A stretch of 64,000 nucleotides of DNA from an uncultured Bacteroidota bacterium. GTDB taxonomy: Bacteria; Bacteroidota; Bacteroidia; Flavobacteriales; Flavobacteriaceae. Positions 46,325 to 54,018 of the stretch are shown piece by piece. Within the stretch, counting starts at the first letter, position 1. Each line of letters begins with the position of its first letter. The DNA lies in NCBI GenBank assembly GCA_902518355.1, contig CABYFY010000009.1, positions 1-64,000 of the forward strand. The letters run 5' to 3'. The translations under genes were made by a program, and so were the position numbers. The notes under the pieces were generated by a model. It saw nothing but the letters and a program-made list of their open reading frames with translations. It had not been told where the DNA came from and searched no databases.

Positions 46325-48298
46325 ATGAAAAGATCATTTAAATGTTTTATAGCTGTTTGCCTTATTAATGTTGTTGGATATTCACAAACTAATAATGACT
46401 CTAGTTATGATTATGTAAAAGCTTTTGAAACAGCTTTTTATACTACTCCATCGTCAGAATATAGGTCTGCAAGTGGAAAGCCCGGTCATAACTATTGGCA
46501 AAATAGAGCTGATTATATTATTGATGTAGAGCTTGATACTCTTTCTGATATAATTATGGGTAAAGAAATTATAAAATATACTAATAATAGCCCTGACGAA
46601 CTGGACTTCTTGTGGCTTCACTTAGATCAAAACGCATTTAAAAATGATTCGAAAGGAAATGCTATTATTCCTCTTAGGGGGAGTAGAAGTGGAACAAAAG
46701 GCCAAAAACTAGACGGTGGTTTTAAAATTTCAGCGGTTCAGGTAATTAGCGGTAAAGGAAGAGACAGAACTATTGAAGATGCTAAACATGAGATTTACGG
46801 AACAAGAATGAAGGTAAACCTTCCTCAAACATTAAAACCTAATGGTGGTGAAGTGTCCTTAAAAATTGACTTTTCATTTCTATCGCCAAATTATGGTTCT
46901 GACAGAATGGGTATTGCTGAGACCCAAAACGGAAAAATTTATTCTATTGCACAATTTCACCCAAGAATGTGTGTTTATGATGATTTAAATGGATGGAACA
47001 CCCTTCCTTATATTGGTCAGGGAGAATTTTATTTAGAATATGGTGATTTTAACATAAGTATTACTGTGCCTTCTGATCAAATTGTTCTTTGCTCGGGTGA
47101 ACTTATTAATCCTCTTGAAACCTACACACTAGATCAGCTTGACAGATGGGCTCAGGCAGAGGGAAGTGATGAAACAGTAATGATCAGAACTCCTGAGGAA
47201 ATAAATGATCCCAATTCAAGACCTGTTGGTAGAGACATGATCACATGGAGGTTTAAAATGGAGAACACCAGGGATATTGCTTGGGCTTCGTCCTCTGCGT
47301 TTATTTTAGATGCTGCAAAGATTAATTTACCAAGCGGTAAAAACTCAATTGCAATTTCTGCTTATCCGATTGAGAGTTATGGAGATAATGCATGGGAGAG
47401 GTCTACAGAATATACCAAGGCGTCTGTTGAACACTACTCAGAAAAATGGTTTGAATATCCTTACCCTACAGCCATCAACGTTGCAAGTAATGTTGCTGGG
47501 ATTGAATATCCTGCAGTTTCATTTTGTAGTTATAAATCAAAAGGTGGTAGATTATGGGGTGTTACGGATCATGAATTTGGTCACAACTGGTTTCCAATGA
47601 TTGTTGGGTCAAATGAAAGACTATATGGATGGATGGATGAGGGCTTCAATACTTTTATAAACAATATTAGCACAAAAGAATTTAACAATGGTGAATATTA
47701 CAGAGGCAAGGTAAATATGCATATGGCTGCACTACAATTTGGCTCTCGTAATTTAGAGCCACTGATTACAGCTCCAGACAATTTAAGACCAAGAAATACA
47801 GGGCTTCAATACTATAAAACTGCAATGTTTTTATGGTTGTTGAGGGATAATGTTCTTGGGGCAAAAAGATTTGATGATGCTTTTAAAGAATATATTCACC
47901 GGTGGGCGTTTAAGCACCCTGAACCAAATGATTTTTTTAGAACGATGGAAGATGTGTCTGGAGAAGATCTTGGCTGGTTTTGGAGGTCGTGGGTTTTGAA
48001 CAACTGGGTACTTGATCAAGCAATTACAGATGTTGAATATGTGGATGGTGATCCTGCTAAAGGAGCATATATTTCTATTAAAAATATGAGAGAAATTCCT
48101 ATGCCTGTAAAATTAGAAATCACTACATCTAGCGAAAAGAAAATTAGAAAAGAGCTTCCTGTTGATATATGGCGAAACAATGTCTCGTGGAAGTTTTTAG
48201 TTGAAACAACAGAGCCATTTAAGAAGATTGTATTAGACCCTGATTTTGAATATCCTGATGTTAATGCTAAAAACAACTATTGGTATGGGCCTGAATAG
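46325..48298 (+). CDS. M1-family metallopeptidase (aminopeptidase N-like), secreted
   Basis: The 657-residue protein has a signal peptide (about 1-20). The zinc motif is His416-E-F-G-His420 with the third ligand Glu439 (WMDEGF), the exact HExxH-x18-E spacing of the gluzincin M1 clan. The exopeptidase GxMEN element reads VAGIEYP, a divergent form. N-terminal beta domain and C-terminal helical region are present. It probably degrades peptides in the periplasm or outside the cell. A paralogue lies at 61482-63302; both share a C-terminal (H-P-E/K-P-NDF) block. Confidence 0.92.
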   Translation: MKRSFKCFIAVCLINVVGYSQTNNDSSYDYVKAFETAFYTTPSSEYRSASGKPGHNYWQNRADYIIDVELDTLSDIIMGKEIIKYTNNSPDELDFLWLHLDQNAFKNDSKGNAIIPLRGSRSGTKGQKLDGGFKISAVQVISGKGRDRTIEDAKHEIYGTRMKVNLPQTLKPNGGEVSLKIDFSFLSPNYGSDRMGIAETQNGKIYSIAQFHPRMCVYDDLNGWNTLPYIGQGEFYLEYGDFNISITVPSDQIVLCSGELINPLETYTLDQLDRWAQAEGSDETVMIRTPEEINDPNSRPVGRDMITWRFKMENTRDIAWASSSAFILDAAKINLPSGKNSIAISAYPIESYGDNAWERSTEYTKASVEHYSEKWFEYPYPTAINVASNVAGIEYPAVSFCSYKSKGGRLWGVTDHEFGHNWFPMIVGSNERLYGWMDEGFNTFINNISTKEFNNGEYYRGKVNMHMAALQFGSRNLEPLITAPDNLRPRNTGLQYYKTAMFLWLLRDNVLGAKRFDDAFKEYIHRWAFKHPEPNDFFRTMEDVSGEDLGWFWRSWVLNNWVLDQAITDVEYVDGDPAKGAYISIKNMREIPMPVKLEITTSSEKKIRKELPVDIWRNNVSWKFLVETTEPFKKIVLDPDFEYPDVNAKNNYWYGPE

Positions 48299-48751
48299 TT
48301 ATATTGACAAAAAATAAATTATTGTTGGCGGAAAAAGCAGCGATGAAAGATAGGCCACCCATTTAGGGTGGTTTTTTTTTGAGTGCCAGTAAGCTAAGAG
48401 AATTAATGGAATTTGAAACGGCATTCTAATTAAAGCATCCTTCTGTGAAATTCCTAATAAGCTTTGAGGGGTCTCTGAGACATAAAGATATATGTTTGCG
48501 GGAAATACGGATACTAGCAAAAATATCAGCAAATAAGCCCCCGCTTTTCTTGATTTTGTTGAAAGAATCGCTGCTCCGCCAACAACTTCAATCAAGCCTG
48601 TGAAATATACTAGAAATAATTTAGAGGGTAGTTGAGGCGGTACAATATCTAAAAAATATTGTGGATCTGTGAAGTGTCTAATTCCAATAAAAATATACAT
48701 AATACTCATTACGTAAATCGTTAATAGCTTGTATTTTTTTATAAAATTCAT
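48299..48751 (-). CDS. DoxX/MauE-like small membrane protein
   Basis: The 150-residue protein has four hydrophobic helices and an ATG at 48751. Motifs IFIGIRHFTDPQYFLDIVPP and YFTGLIEVVGGAAILS match the DoxX/DoxX-like group, thought to be parts of redox or quinone-linked membrane systems. Its stop is adjacent to that of the convergent M1 peptidase gene. It lies just outside the left border of the putative tRNA island, 29 bp from the terminator hairpin. Confidence 0.88.
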   Translation of the reverse strand: MNFIKKYKLLTIYVMSIMYIFIGIRHFTDPQYFLDIVPPQLPSKLFLVYFTGLIEVVGGAAILSTKSRKAGAYLLIFLLVSVFPANIYLYVSETPQSLLGISQKDALIRMPFQIPLILLAYWHSKKNHPKWVAYLSSLLFPPTIIYFLSI

Positions 48752-48775
48752 TGATTAAATTTAGTCATTCTAAAC

Positions 48776-48800
48776 AAAAAGCCCTTCATTTTGAAGGGCT
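48776..48800 (-). terminator. Terminator reading leftwards, probably the ancestral tRNA terminator
   Basis: AGCCCTTCA (48780-48788) and TGAAGGGCT (48792-48800) form a perfect 9-bp stem with a 3-base loop. On the minus strand it is followed by TTTTTG, so it ends leftward transcripts. It lies 6 bp beyond the tRNA 3' fragment in the tRNA's direction. Confidence 0.85.
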
Positions 48801-48806
48801 TTAAGT

Positions 48807-48830
48807 GGTGGTCCCACCTGGACTCGAACC
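48807..48830 (-). repeat. tRNA 3'-end fragment, left attachment site (attL/attR-like)
   Basis: This 24-bp stretch matches the 3' end of the tRNA(CAU) at 53430-53453 at 23 of 24 positions and in the same orientation; the one difference is A at 48822 versus G at 53445. It covers the T-loop, the 3' side of the T-stem, the 3' acceptor strand and the discriminator base. The rest of a tRNA is absent. This is the usual footprint of site-specific integration into a tRNA 3' end. Confidence 0.8.
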
Positions 48831-48835
48831 CATTA

Positions 48836-49073
48836 AATGTAGTATCCTCTTTAATATCAATATTTAAACACACAACCTCAATAAATACAATACTTTAACA
48901 AAACTTATTTAATTTTTCTGTATTGGATTAAAATGCATAAAATAGCATATAATTGTCCGATTTGTTGCCAATTATATAATTTTATTATATTTTATTGTGT
49001 TCACTCTGAAAAATTCAAAAATTGTTAGTATTTATTTAATATTAAAGAAACATTTATAATTGATATTAGATGT
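48836..49073. other. AT-rich non-coding left end of the island
   Basis: This stretch between the tRNA fragment and the PAP2 gene has no coding frame of note. It holds one GTTGCCA copy (48964-48970) within the 12-bp repeat shared with the right end. Nothing else could be supported. Confidence 0.5.
48961..48972 (+). repeat. Island end repeat, left copy
   Basis: TTTGTTGCCAAT is identical to 53353-53364 near the other end of the island and in the same orientation. It could be an arm-type recombinase site or chance. Confidence 0.4.
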
Positions 49074-49724
49074 GTGATTAAGTTTCAACAACATTTGATT
49101 TTTTATAGCCTCTTAACACTAGTTTTATCCCCATTATTACTTCTACCTAAAGGACAGATTGTTTATAACTTTAACTTGTTTGAATTTCCATATTTCTTTA
49201 ATTTTTTTAAGTATATCACTTATTTAGGGGATGGTATATTTATTCCAATCTTATTAATTTTATTTTTTTTTGTTAGTAAAAAAAGGAAGAGAAATTTCAA
49301 GCTTATCTCATTTATTATTTCATGTATTTTAATGGTTATAATTGTTTGGAGTTTAAAACATTTAATTTTTGATGATTTGAGTCGTCCTTTTAACTTTTTT
49401 GTTTCTAAACCTGAATCATGGATAATAAATGATTTTAATTTAAGTTTTCATAAACATAAAACTTTTCCATCTGGACATACAGCTACAGCTACTATTTTTG
49501 GATTATATTTAATGGAGTTTACCCAAAATAAGTTTAAAAAATATTTTATTTACCTTATAATACTTATTGTTGGAGCTTCCAGAATTTACTTATTTCAACA
49601 TTTTTTTATTGATGTTTTTATTGGATTTTATGTAGGATTTTTATCAGTTGCCTTGTCAAGAATAATTTTATTATACTACATGAAATCAAAAATTAAAAAA
49701 TATTTTATATCCAATTTTCAATAA
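49074..49724 (+). CDS. PAP2-family membrane phosphatase
   Basis: The 216-residue protein (GTG start at 49074) has about six hydrophobic helices and the full PAP2 triad: K-x8-RP in KHLIFDDLSRP, the PSGH of FPSGHTATA, and SR-x5-H-x3-D in SRIYLFQHFFID. Such enzymes act on undecaprenyl pyrophosphate, phosphatidic acid or lipid A phosphates. In this island, dephosphorylation of lipid A or recycling of the lipid carrier would fit with the neighbouring sugar transferases. Codons are strongly AT-biased. Confidence 0.88.
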   Translation: MIKFQQHLIFYSLLTLVLSPLLLLPKGQIVYNFNLFEFPYFFNFFKYITYLGDGIFIPILLILFFFVSKKRKRNFKLISFIISCILMVIIVWSLKHLIFDDLSRPFNFFVSKPESWIINDFNLSFHKHKTFPSGHTATATIFGLYLMEFTQNKFKKYFIYLIILIVGASRIYLFQHFFIDVFIGFYVGFLSVALSRIILLYYMKSKIKKYFISNFQ

Positions 49725-49735
49725 CTAGTTAATTA

Positions 49736-50572
49736 TTATGATGTTAAGCGTTTTGGTTTTGCAGTATATATAATACCAAATAATGAAACAAAAGCAGTAA
49801 TTAAAGTAAACATTAATGCTAATAAAACAAGATTTTCTTGATCAATAGTTGTTAAAGATGAAACATTCAAAAAGATGAACTCTCTTATACCAACTCCACC
49901 AACTGATAATATCGATAGAATTGATGAAATTAAAAAAATTGATATTAAAAAGAGTTCATCGGTGTTTATTTCAAAAGATTTAATTATTAAGAGCATGCTA
50001 ATAATTTGAAGTATTTGTATAAGAATTGAATATAAAAAAGATTTAAAAAAAATATTTCCAGACTTAAAAATTATTGATGAAATATAATAACCAAAAAAAA
50101 CTAATATTATAAATAAAAATATTTTCAAAAAGATATTAATAAATAGTATTTTTTCATCTATTATTAATATCAAAAGAGAAAAAATTGCTCCGTAACCTAT
50201 TGCTCTATCTAAAAATATTGATTTAATTAAACTTTTAGTTTTAAACTTTTTCTTAAGTAATATTACTTTATAAGCATCACCGCCTATTCCTCCTGGTAAA
50301 AAAAAATTATAAAACATTCCCAATAAATAAAGCTTATTATTTGTTGATAGTTTAATATCGATTCCTGTTTTTTGGAAAATATAAAGTAATCTTATTGATG
50401 AGAGGAATTGAGATAAAATAAAAAAAATTGATGAAATAATAATTAGAAAAAAATCTAATTTATATAAGTTATAAGAAATTAAATTTATGTCAATTTGAAA
50501 AAAAGTATAAAGGATTAGCGATAAAGAAATTAATAAAGGCAGGTATTTTCTGTATAATTTTTGTTTAATCAC
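49736..50572 (-). CDS. Flippase-like/LPG synthase TM-domain membrane protein (UPF0104-like)
   Basis: The 278-residue protein has about eight hydrophobic helices. Family motifs are FLPGGIGGDAYKVILLKK, DRAIGYGAIF and SVGGVGIREFIFLNV. This family (AglD/UPF0104/LPG synthase transmembrane) often accompanies glycosyltransferases and is proposed to move lipid-linked sugars. It overlaps the GT2 gene by 8 bp, so the two are translationally coupled. Confidence 0.85.
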   Translation of the reverse strand: MIKQKLYRKYLPLLISLSLILYTFFQIDINLISYNLYKLDFFLIIISSIFFILSQFLSSIRLLYIFQKTGIDIKLSTNNKLYLLGMFYNFFLPGGIGGDAYKVILLKKKFKTKSLIKSIFLDRAIGYGAIFSLLILIIDEKILFINIFLKIFLFIILVFFGYYISSIIFKSGNIFFKSFLYSILIQILQIISMLLIIKSFEINTDELFLISIFLISSILSILSVGGVGIREFIFLNVSSLTTIDQENLVLLALMFTLITAFVSLFGIIYTAKPKRLTS

Positions 50573-51506
50573 TTTGGTGTATCTTTCTTATTTTATATGG
50601 TTTTTTATTTTGAGATTCATAATATGTTTTCATCATTAAATCATATGTAATTCCTATACTAAAGATTTGTATACCAATGATAACTAACATAATAGATAAA
50701 ATTAACAAAGGTCTTCCCCAAATATCTTGACCCATAATTCTTATTACAAAAAAATATAAACTTAATATAGAACCAGTTGAAAAAATTATAACTCCAATAC
50801 TACCAAAAAAATATATTGGTTTTTGTAGGAATTTTTTTTGAAAAAGAATCAAAAGAAGATCATTAATAACTTTGAAGATTCTACCAAGTCCGTATTTAGA
50901 GTATCCAAATTTTCTAGGATTATGTCTTACTGGAACTTCCGTAATTCTTGCTCCATCTAAATATGCTGCAAGGTTAATAAATCTATGCATCTCTCCATAT
51001 AAATTTAAACTTTTAGCAGTTTCTTTTTTAAAAACTTTTAAAGCACAACCTTGATCACTAATATTTAATCTAGTTAATGTTCTTATTATAAAATTAGCTA
51101 TCCTTGAGGGAATTATCTTGATAATTGAATCTTTTCTTTTGACCCTAATTCCAGTAACAATATCCCAATCTCCCTCTACTGCTTTATTTAACATCGGTAA
51201 AATATCATTTGGATCATTTTGAAGATCTCCATCTAGAGTTATAATATAATCACCTTTTGCAATATCAAAACCAGCAGCAAGTGCTAGACTCTGTCCATAA
51301 TTTTTGGAAAGCTCCACAAGTATTACTTTTTTTCTAATAATTGATTTTATTACTTCACGAGAAGAGTCTGAGGATGAATCATCAACATAAATTATTTCAA
51401 AGTTATATCCTTTTAAAGCCTTAAGAATTTTTTCATTTAATATAATAATACTGTCCTCTTCGTTAAAGATAGGGATAACTAATGATAGCATTTTATTAAC
51501 AGACAT
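50565..51506 (-). CDS. GT2 polyprenyl-phosphate glycosyltransferase (DPM1/GtrB/ArnC-like)
   Basis: The 313-residue protein has a GT-A catalytic domain (1-225) and two C-terminal helices (about 230-290). Sugar-nucleotide motifs are YVDDSSSDSS and TLDGDLQNDP (DxD-type), and QGCALKVFKKE follows. This layout makes a lipid-linked sugar from a nucleotide sugar and undecaprenyl phosphate. It is divergent from the ArnT-like gene (39 bp apart), which would use such a donor. The probable route is GT2 makes lipid-sugar, flippase-like protein moves it, and the ArnT-like enzyme transfers it. Confidence 0.9.
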   Translation of the reverse strand: MSVNKMLSLVIPIFNEEDSIIILNEKILKALKGYNFEIIYVDDSSSDSSREVIKSIIRKKVILVELSKNYGQSLALAAGFDIAKGDYIITLDGDLQNDPNDILPMLNKAVEGDWDIVTGIRVKRKDSIIKIIPSRIANFIIRTLTRLNISDQGCALKVFKKETAKSLNLYGEMHRFINLAAYLDGARITEVPVRHNPRKFGYSKYGLGRIFKVINDLLLILFQKKFLQKPIYFFGSIGVIIFSTGSILSLYFFVIRIMGQDIWGRPLLILSIMLVIIGIQIFSIGITYDLMMKTYYESQNKKPYKIRKIHQSD

Positions 51507-51545
51507 TTATCTCTAAATATTTAATTTACAAAGCTTTATTTTTAC

Positions 51546-53141
51546 ATGTTTAATAACGTAAACTTATTATCAAGAAATTATTACGAAATAACTCTCGTAA
51601 TCTTATCATTATTTATTCTGATTTTGTTTTTGGGTTCTCATCCCATAATTATTCTTGATGAGTCTAAAAATGCTGAAGCTGCTAGAGAATTTATAGTTAC
51701 TGGACAATATATGATACCTTATTTTAATGGTGAAATAAGAGTAGATAAGCCACCTCTCCATTACTATTTTATGAACTTAGGCTATAATATTTTTGGAATT
51801 AACTCCTTTGGAGCTAGATTCTTTTCTGCAATTTTTGGTTTATTTACAATATGGTTATCATTCAGGTTTGCTAGAAAATATTTTAATTGGAACATAGCAA
51901 TTCTTACATCTTTAATATTTATTTCTTCGTTTTTATTTATTCAGGAGTTTAAGTTAGCTGTTCCAGATCCTTATCTTATTTTTTTTATTTCAGCTTCTCT
52001 TTTTTCATTTTACAGTTATCATTTAAATAGGAAAAGAATAAGCTTATTATTGTTTTATATTTTTATAGGTCTTGGGATTCTAACAAAAGGTCCAATTGCA
52101 TTGTTTTTAATAGGTGTAATTGTCGTAATTTTCTTAATTATTACAAGAAATGTTAAAAAAATATTTCAGTATTATCCAATTTTAGGATTATTAGTTATTT
52201 TTCTTATTTCTTCTCCATGGTATATAAATATTCACTATTTAACGGATGGAATATGGACAGAGGGGTTCTTCTTAAAACACAATGTATCAAGATTTACTAA
52301 TACAATGGAAGGGCATGGGGGTTCAATTTTTAAAACTTTAGGATTTATTTTACTTGGGTTATTTCCATTTTCTATTTTTATACCTCAGTCATTGATACAT
52401 ATTTTCACTCGAGTTAGAAAACAAGAAAATTTATTTTTATTAATTATTTGTTCAGTTTTTACATTATTTTTTGGAATTTCAGCTACAAAGCTTCCAAATT
52501 ATACTATGCCATCATATCCTTTTTTTGCAATGGGAATAGCTGTGTTTTTAAATTATTCTATCAAAAAAAATAAAGAAAAAGCTTTAATACCAGCCCAATT
52601 AATAATTGTGATTATAGGATCTTTAATCCCTTTAATTGTATATATCTATTCTATTAATAACGAAGATGTACAATATTTATTGGATCATATAGTTTTATTG
52701 TCATTTTTATTTTTTGGGTCAATATTTAGTCTTTTCTTTATAAGAAAATTTAAATACTGGTTTATAATTATCTTTGTTACTTGGTCAACATTTACTTTTA
52801 CTTTAAATGGTTTTGTGTTTCCTAGTATTTCTAAGAGTAGTCCTGTCATTGAATTTAAAAAAGTTTTTAATGATAAACATGAAGTAATTGTCTATGATAG
52901 AATGGATCCATCTTTTCCATTTAATTTTGAAAAAATATACACAATAGTTCATTCAATTGATGATATTGAAAGCGAATTACTAAAAAATCCTAAATTACTA
53001 ATTTTAACCAACTCAAAAAAAGCTGATTCTTTAGAATCTCTTCAAAACATTAAATTAATTTTTTCAAAAAAAGCAATATTTGAAAACAATCAAACAAAAG
53101 TTTTTAAGCTAAAAAATAAAAAAACCTTTATAAACAATTGA
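51546..53141 (+). CDS. ArnT/PMT-like lipid-linked sugar glycosyltransferase (GT39/GT83-like)
   Basis: The 531-residue polytopic protein has about 12 hydrophobic helices and a small C-terminal domain. The first loop has DESKNAEAAREFIVTGQYM and VDKPPLHYYF, equal to the catalytic-loop signature (DExR-AE, KPPL) of ArnT-like and PMT-family enzymes. These use polyprenyl-phosphate sugars to modify lipid A or proteins on the outer face of the inner membrane. It starts by ATG at 51546 and ends 2 bp before the epimerase stump. AT-rich codon use is shared with the island. Confidence 0.88.
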   Translation: MFNNVNLLSRNYYEITLVILSLFILILFLGSHPIIILDESKNAEAAREFIVTGQYMIPYFNGEIRVDKPPLHYYFMNLGYNIFGINSFGARFFSAIFGLFTIWLSFRFARKYFNWNIAILTSLIFISSFLFIQEFKLAVPDPYLIFFISASLFSFYSYHLNRKRISLLLFYIFIGLGILTKGPIALFLIGVIVVIFLIITRNVKKIFQYYPILGLLVIFLISSPWYINIHYLTDGIWTEGFFLKHNVSRFTNTMEGHGGSIFKTLGFILLGLFPFSIFIPQSLIHIFTRVRKQENLFLLIICSVFTLFFGISATKLPNYTMPSYPFFAMGIAVFLNYSIKKNKEKALIPAQLIIVIIGSLIPLIVYIYSINNEDVQYLLDHIVLLSFLFFGSIFSLFFIRKFKYWFIIIFVTWSTFTFTLNGFVFPSISKSSPVIEFKKVFNDKHEVIVYDRMDPSFPFNFEKIYTIVHSIDDIESELLKNPKLLILTNSKKADSLESLQNIKLIFSKKAIFENNQTKVFKLKNKKTFINN

Positions 53142-53143
53142 AT

Positions 53144-53266
53144 ATGAAAAATGTCTTAATCACTGGGGGAGTAGGGTTCATTGGCACGAACTTAGCTGAG
53201 TTTTTGTTAGAACTTGGTTACAATGTCTATTCATTAGATAATTACTCTTTTGGGCTGGAAGCCTAA
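53144..53266 (+). pseudogene. Truncated NAD-dependent sugar epimerase (N-terminal 40 codons)
   Basis: Forty codons starting at the ATG encode the first beta-alpha-beta unit of a GalE/WbpP-like epimerase: MKNVLITGGVGFIGTNLAEF then LDNYSFG, with the NAD-binding GGxGFIG. A stop follows at 53264 and the remaining 270 or so residues are missing. It lies 2 bp after the ArnT-like gene, so a once longer surface-sugar operon was cut here. Confidence 0.8.
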
Positions 53267-53352
53267 AGATCGATTAAATAATTATATTCAAAATTTATTA
53301 CTTTGAGAAACCTACTTAAACAGGGGGGGTCAATTTCTCTAATTTTAAGGGT

Positions 53353-53373
53353 TTTGTTGCCAATATGTTGCCA
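53353..53373 (+). repeat. Island end repeat, right copy, with a second GTTGCCA
   Basis: TTTGTTGCCAAT (53353-53364) repeats the left-end copy. GTTGCCA occurs twice here, at 53356-53362 and 53367-53373, exactly 11 bp apart, about one helical turn. This spacing is suggestive of recombinase arm sites. Confidence 0.4.
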
Positions 53374-53383
53374 GACAAGGAAT

Positions 53384-53423
53384 AAAAAAACCGCAACTAT
53401 ATGTAAAACAAATAATTACGGTT
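53384..53423 (-). terminator. Terminator of the present tRNA(CAU)
   Basis: Arms 53389-53400 and 53412-53423 pair over 12 bp (two G-T pairs) with an 11-base loop. On the minus strand they are followed by seven T. It lies 9 bp beyond the tRNA 3' end. Confidence 0.8.
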
Positions 53424-53431
53424 TTTCTGGG

Positions 53432-53505
53432 TGGTCCCACCTGGGCTCGAACCAGGGACCAAATGATTATGAGTCATCTACTCTAACCAACTGAGCTATA
53501 GGACC
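53432..53505 (-). tRNA. tRNA with CAU anticodon (elongator Met or Ile2)
   Basis: The 74-base tRNA reads GGTCCTA at the 5' acceptor strand (pairs with TGGGACC), a D-arm with AGCTCAGTTGGTTAGAGT, an anticodon loop CTCATAA (anticodon CAT), a T-arm with CCTGG-TTCGAGC-CCAGG and discriminator A. CCA is not encoded. The CTCATAA loop fits both elongator Met and lysidine-type Ile2. Its last 24 bases form the right copy of the island attachment repeat. Confidence 0.93.
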
Positions 53506-53515
53506 AAATAGTGTG

Positions 53516-53545
53516 CAATATTAATGAATGTTTTGTTAATGACAA
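53516..53545 (-). promoter_or_regulatory. Promoter of the tRNA gene
   Basis: On the minus strand, TTG (53545-53543) is followed by 19 bases and TAATATTG (53523-53516), one base off TAnnTTTG, 10 bases before the tRNA. A 9-bp inverted repeat ATGTTTTGT/ACAAAACAT (53528-53536, 53542-53550) overlaps it and may also end the mce transcript. Confidence 0.55.
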
Positions 53546-53551
53546 AACATC

Positions 53552-53953
53552 TTAAATTTCTTCACAGAGCTCAACAAGAACTCCGTTAGTTGTTTTTGGG
53601 TGTAAGAAGACAATCATCTTATTATCTGCTCCTTTTTTCGGGGTTGTTGAAATAAACTCAAAACCCAAACCTTTAAGCCTTTCAACTTCATTTTTTATGC
53701 TGTCTACGTGAAGTGCTAAATGATGTATGCCTTCTTTGCGTTTTTCAATGAACTTTGAAATAGGCGACTCCTCGGATGTAGCATGAAGTAATTCTACTTT
53801 TTGATCTGCTACTTTAAAAAAAGAGGTGGTAACCCCTTCTGACTTAACATCCTCAGTTTTGTATGGTTTCTCACCTAAAAGTTTTTCAAATAGTTCTTCA
53901 GATTTTTTAAGGTCTTTAACTGCAATTCCAATATGCTCAATTTTCTTAATCAC
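53552..53953 (-). CDS. mce: Methylmalonyl-CoA epimerase
   Basis: The 133-residue glyoxalase-fold enzyme interconverts (R)- and (S)-methylmalonyl-CoA in propionyl-CoA metabolism. The N-terminal metal His is in IEHIGIAVKDL, a second His in IHHLALHVD, and the metal Glu near the end in VLVELCEE. Length is normal. The start is GTG at 53953. The -7 box begins only 12 bp upstream, so the mRNA is probably nearly leaderless. No mutase is in view. Confidence 0.93.
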   Translation of the reverse strand: MIKKIEHIGIAVKDLKKSEELFEKLLGEKPYKTEDVKSEGVTTSFFKVADQKVELLHATSEESPISKFIEKRKEGIHHLALHVDSIKNEVERLKGLGFEFISTTPKKGADNKMIVFLHPKTTNGVLVELCEEI

Positions 53954-53957
53954 AATA

Positions 53958-53965
53958 CAAATTTA
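53958..53965 (-). promoter_or_regulatory. -7 box for mce, next to the start codon
   Basis: On the minus strand this reads TAAATTTG, an exact match, ending 4 bases before the GTG start of mce. Confidence 0.5.
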
Positions 53966-53968
53966 GTT

Positions 53969-53976
53969 TAATTTTG
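53969..53976 (+). promoter_or_regulatory. -7 box for rbfA
   Basis: TAATTTTG matches TAnnTTTG exactly, 42 bp before the rbfA ATG and back to back with the mce box. Confidence 0.4.
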
Positions 53977-54018
53977 TATTTGTTTAATTAAACGGCCTAA
54001 ATGTTCTAATTTTATCAA

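Larger units (their letters stand above)
48807..53505. mobile_element. Putative genomic island at a tRNA(CAU) gene, integrase lost
   Basis: A 4.7-kb segment is bounded by a 24-bp direct repeat of the tRNA 3' end (23/24 identical). The left copy retains only the 3' piece plus a terminator; the right copy is part of a full tRNA followed by another terminator. A 12-bp repeat TTTGTTGCCAAT lies inside both ends (48961-48972, 53353-53364). The four full genes inside (PAP2 phosphatase, flippase-like, GT2, ArnT-like) are visibly AT-richer than their surroundings, and a truncated epimerase lies near the right end. No integrase or relaxase is present, so this is an immobile remnant or relies on enzymes elsewhere. 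Confidence 0.65.

Noticed and set aside
48807-48830. A second functional tRNA gene
   Set aside because: Only the 3' quarter is present; D-arm, anticodon arm and 5' acceptor strand are absent.
53303-53494. 63-codon plus-strand frame ending in tRNA antisense
   Set aside because: Its second half is the reverse of the tRNA, a common false gene (SHLGSNQGP-type translation); no supported protein.
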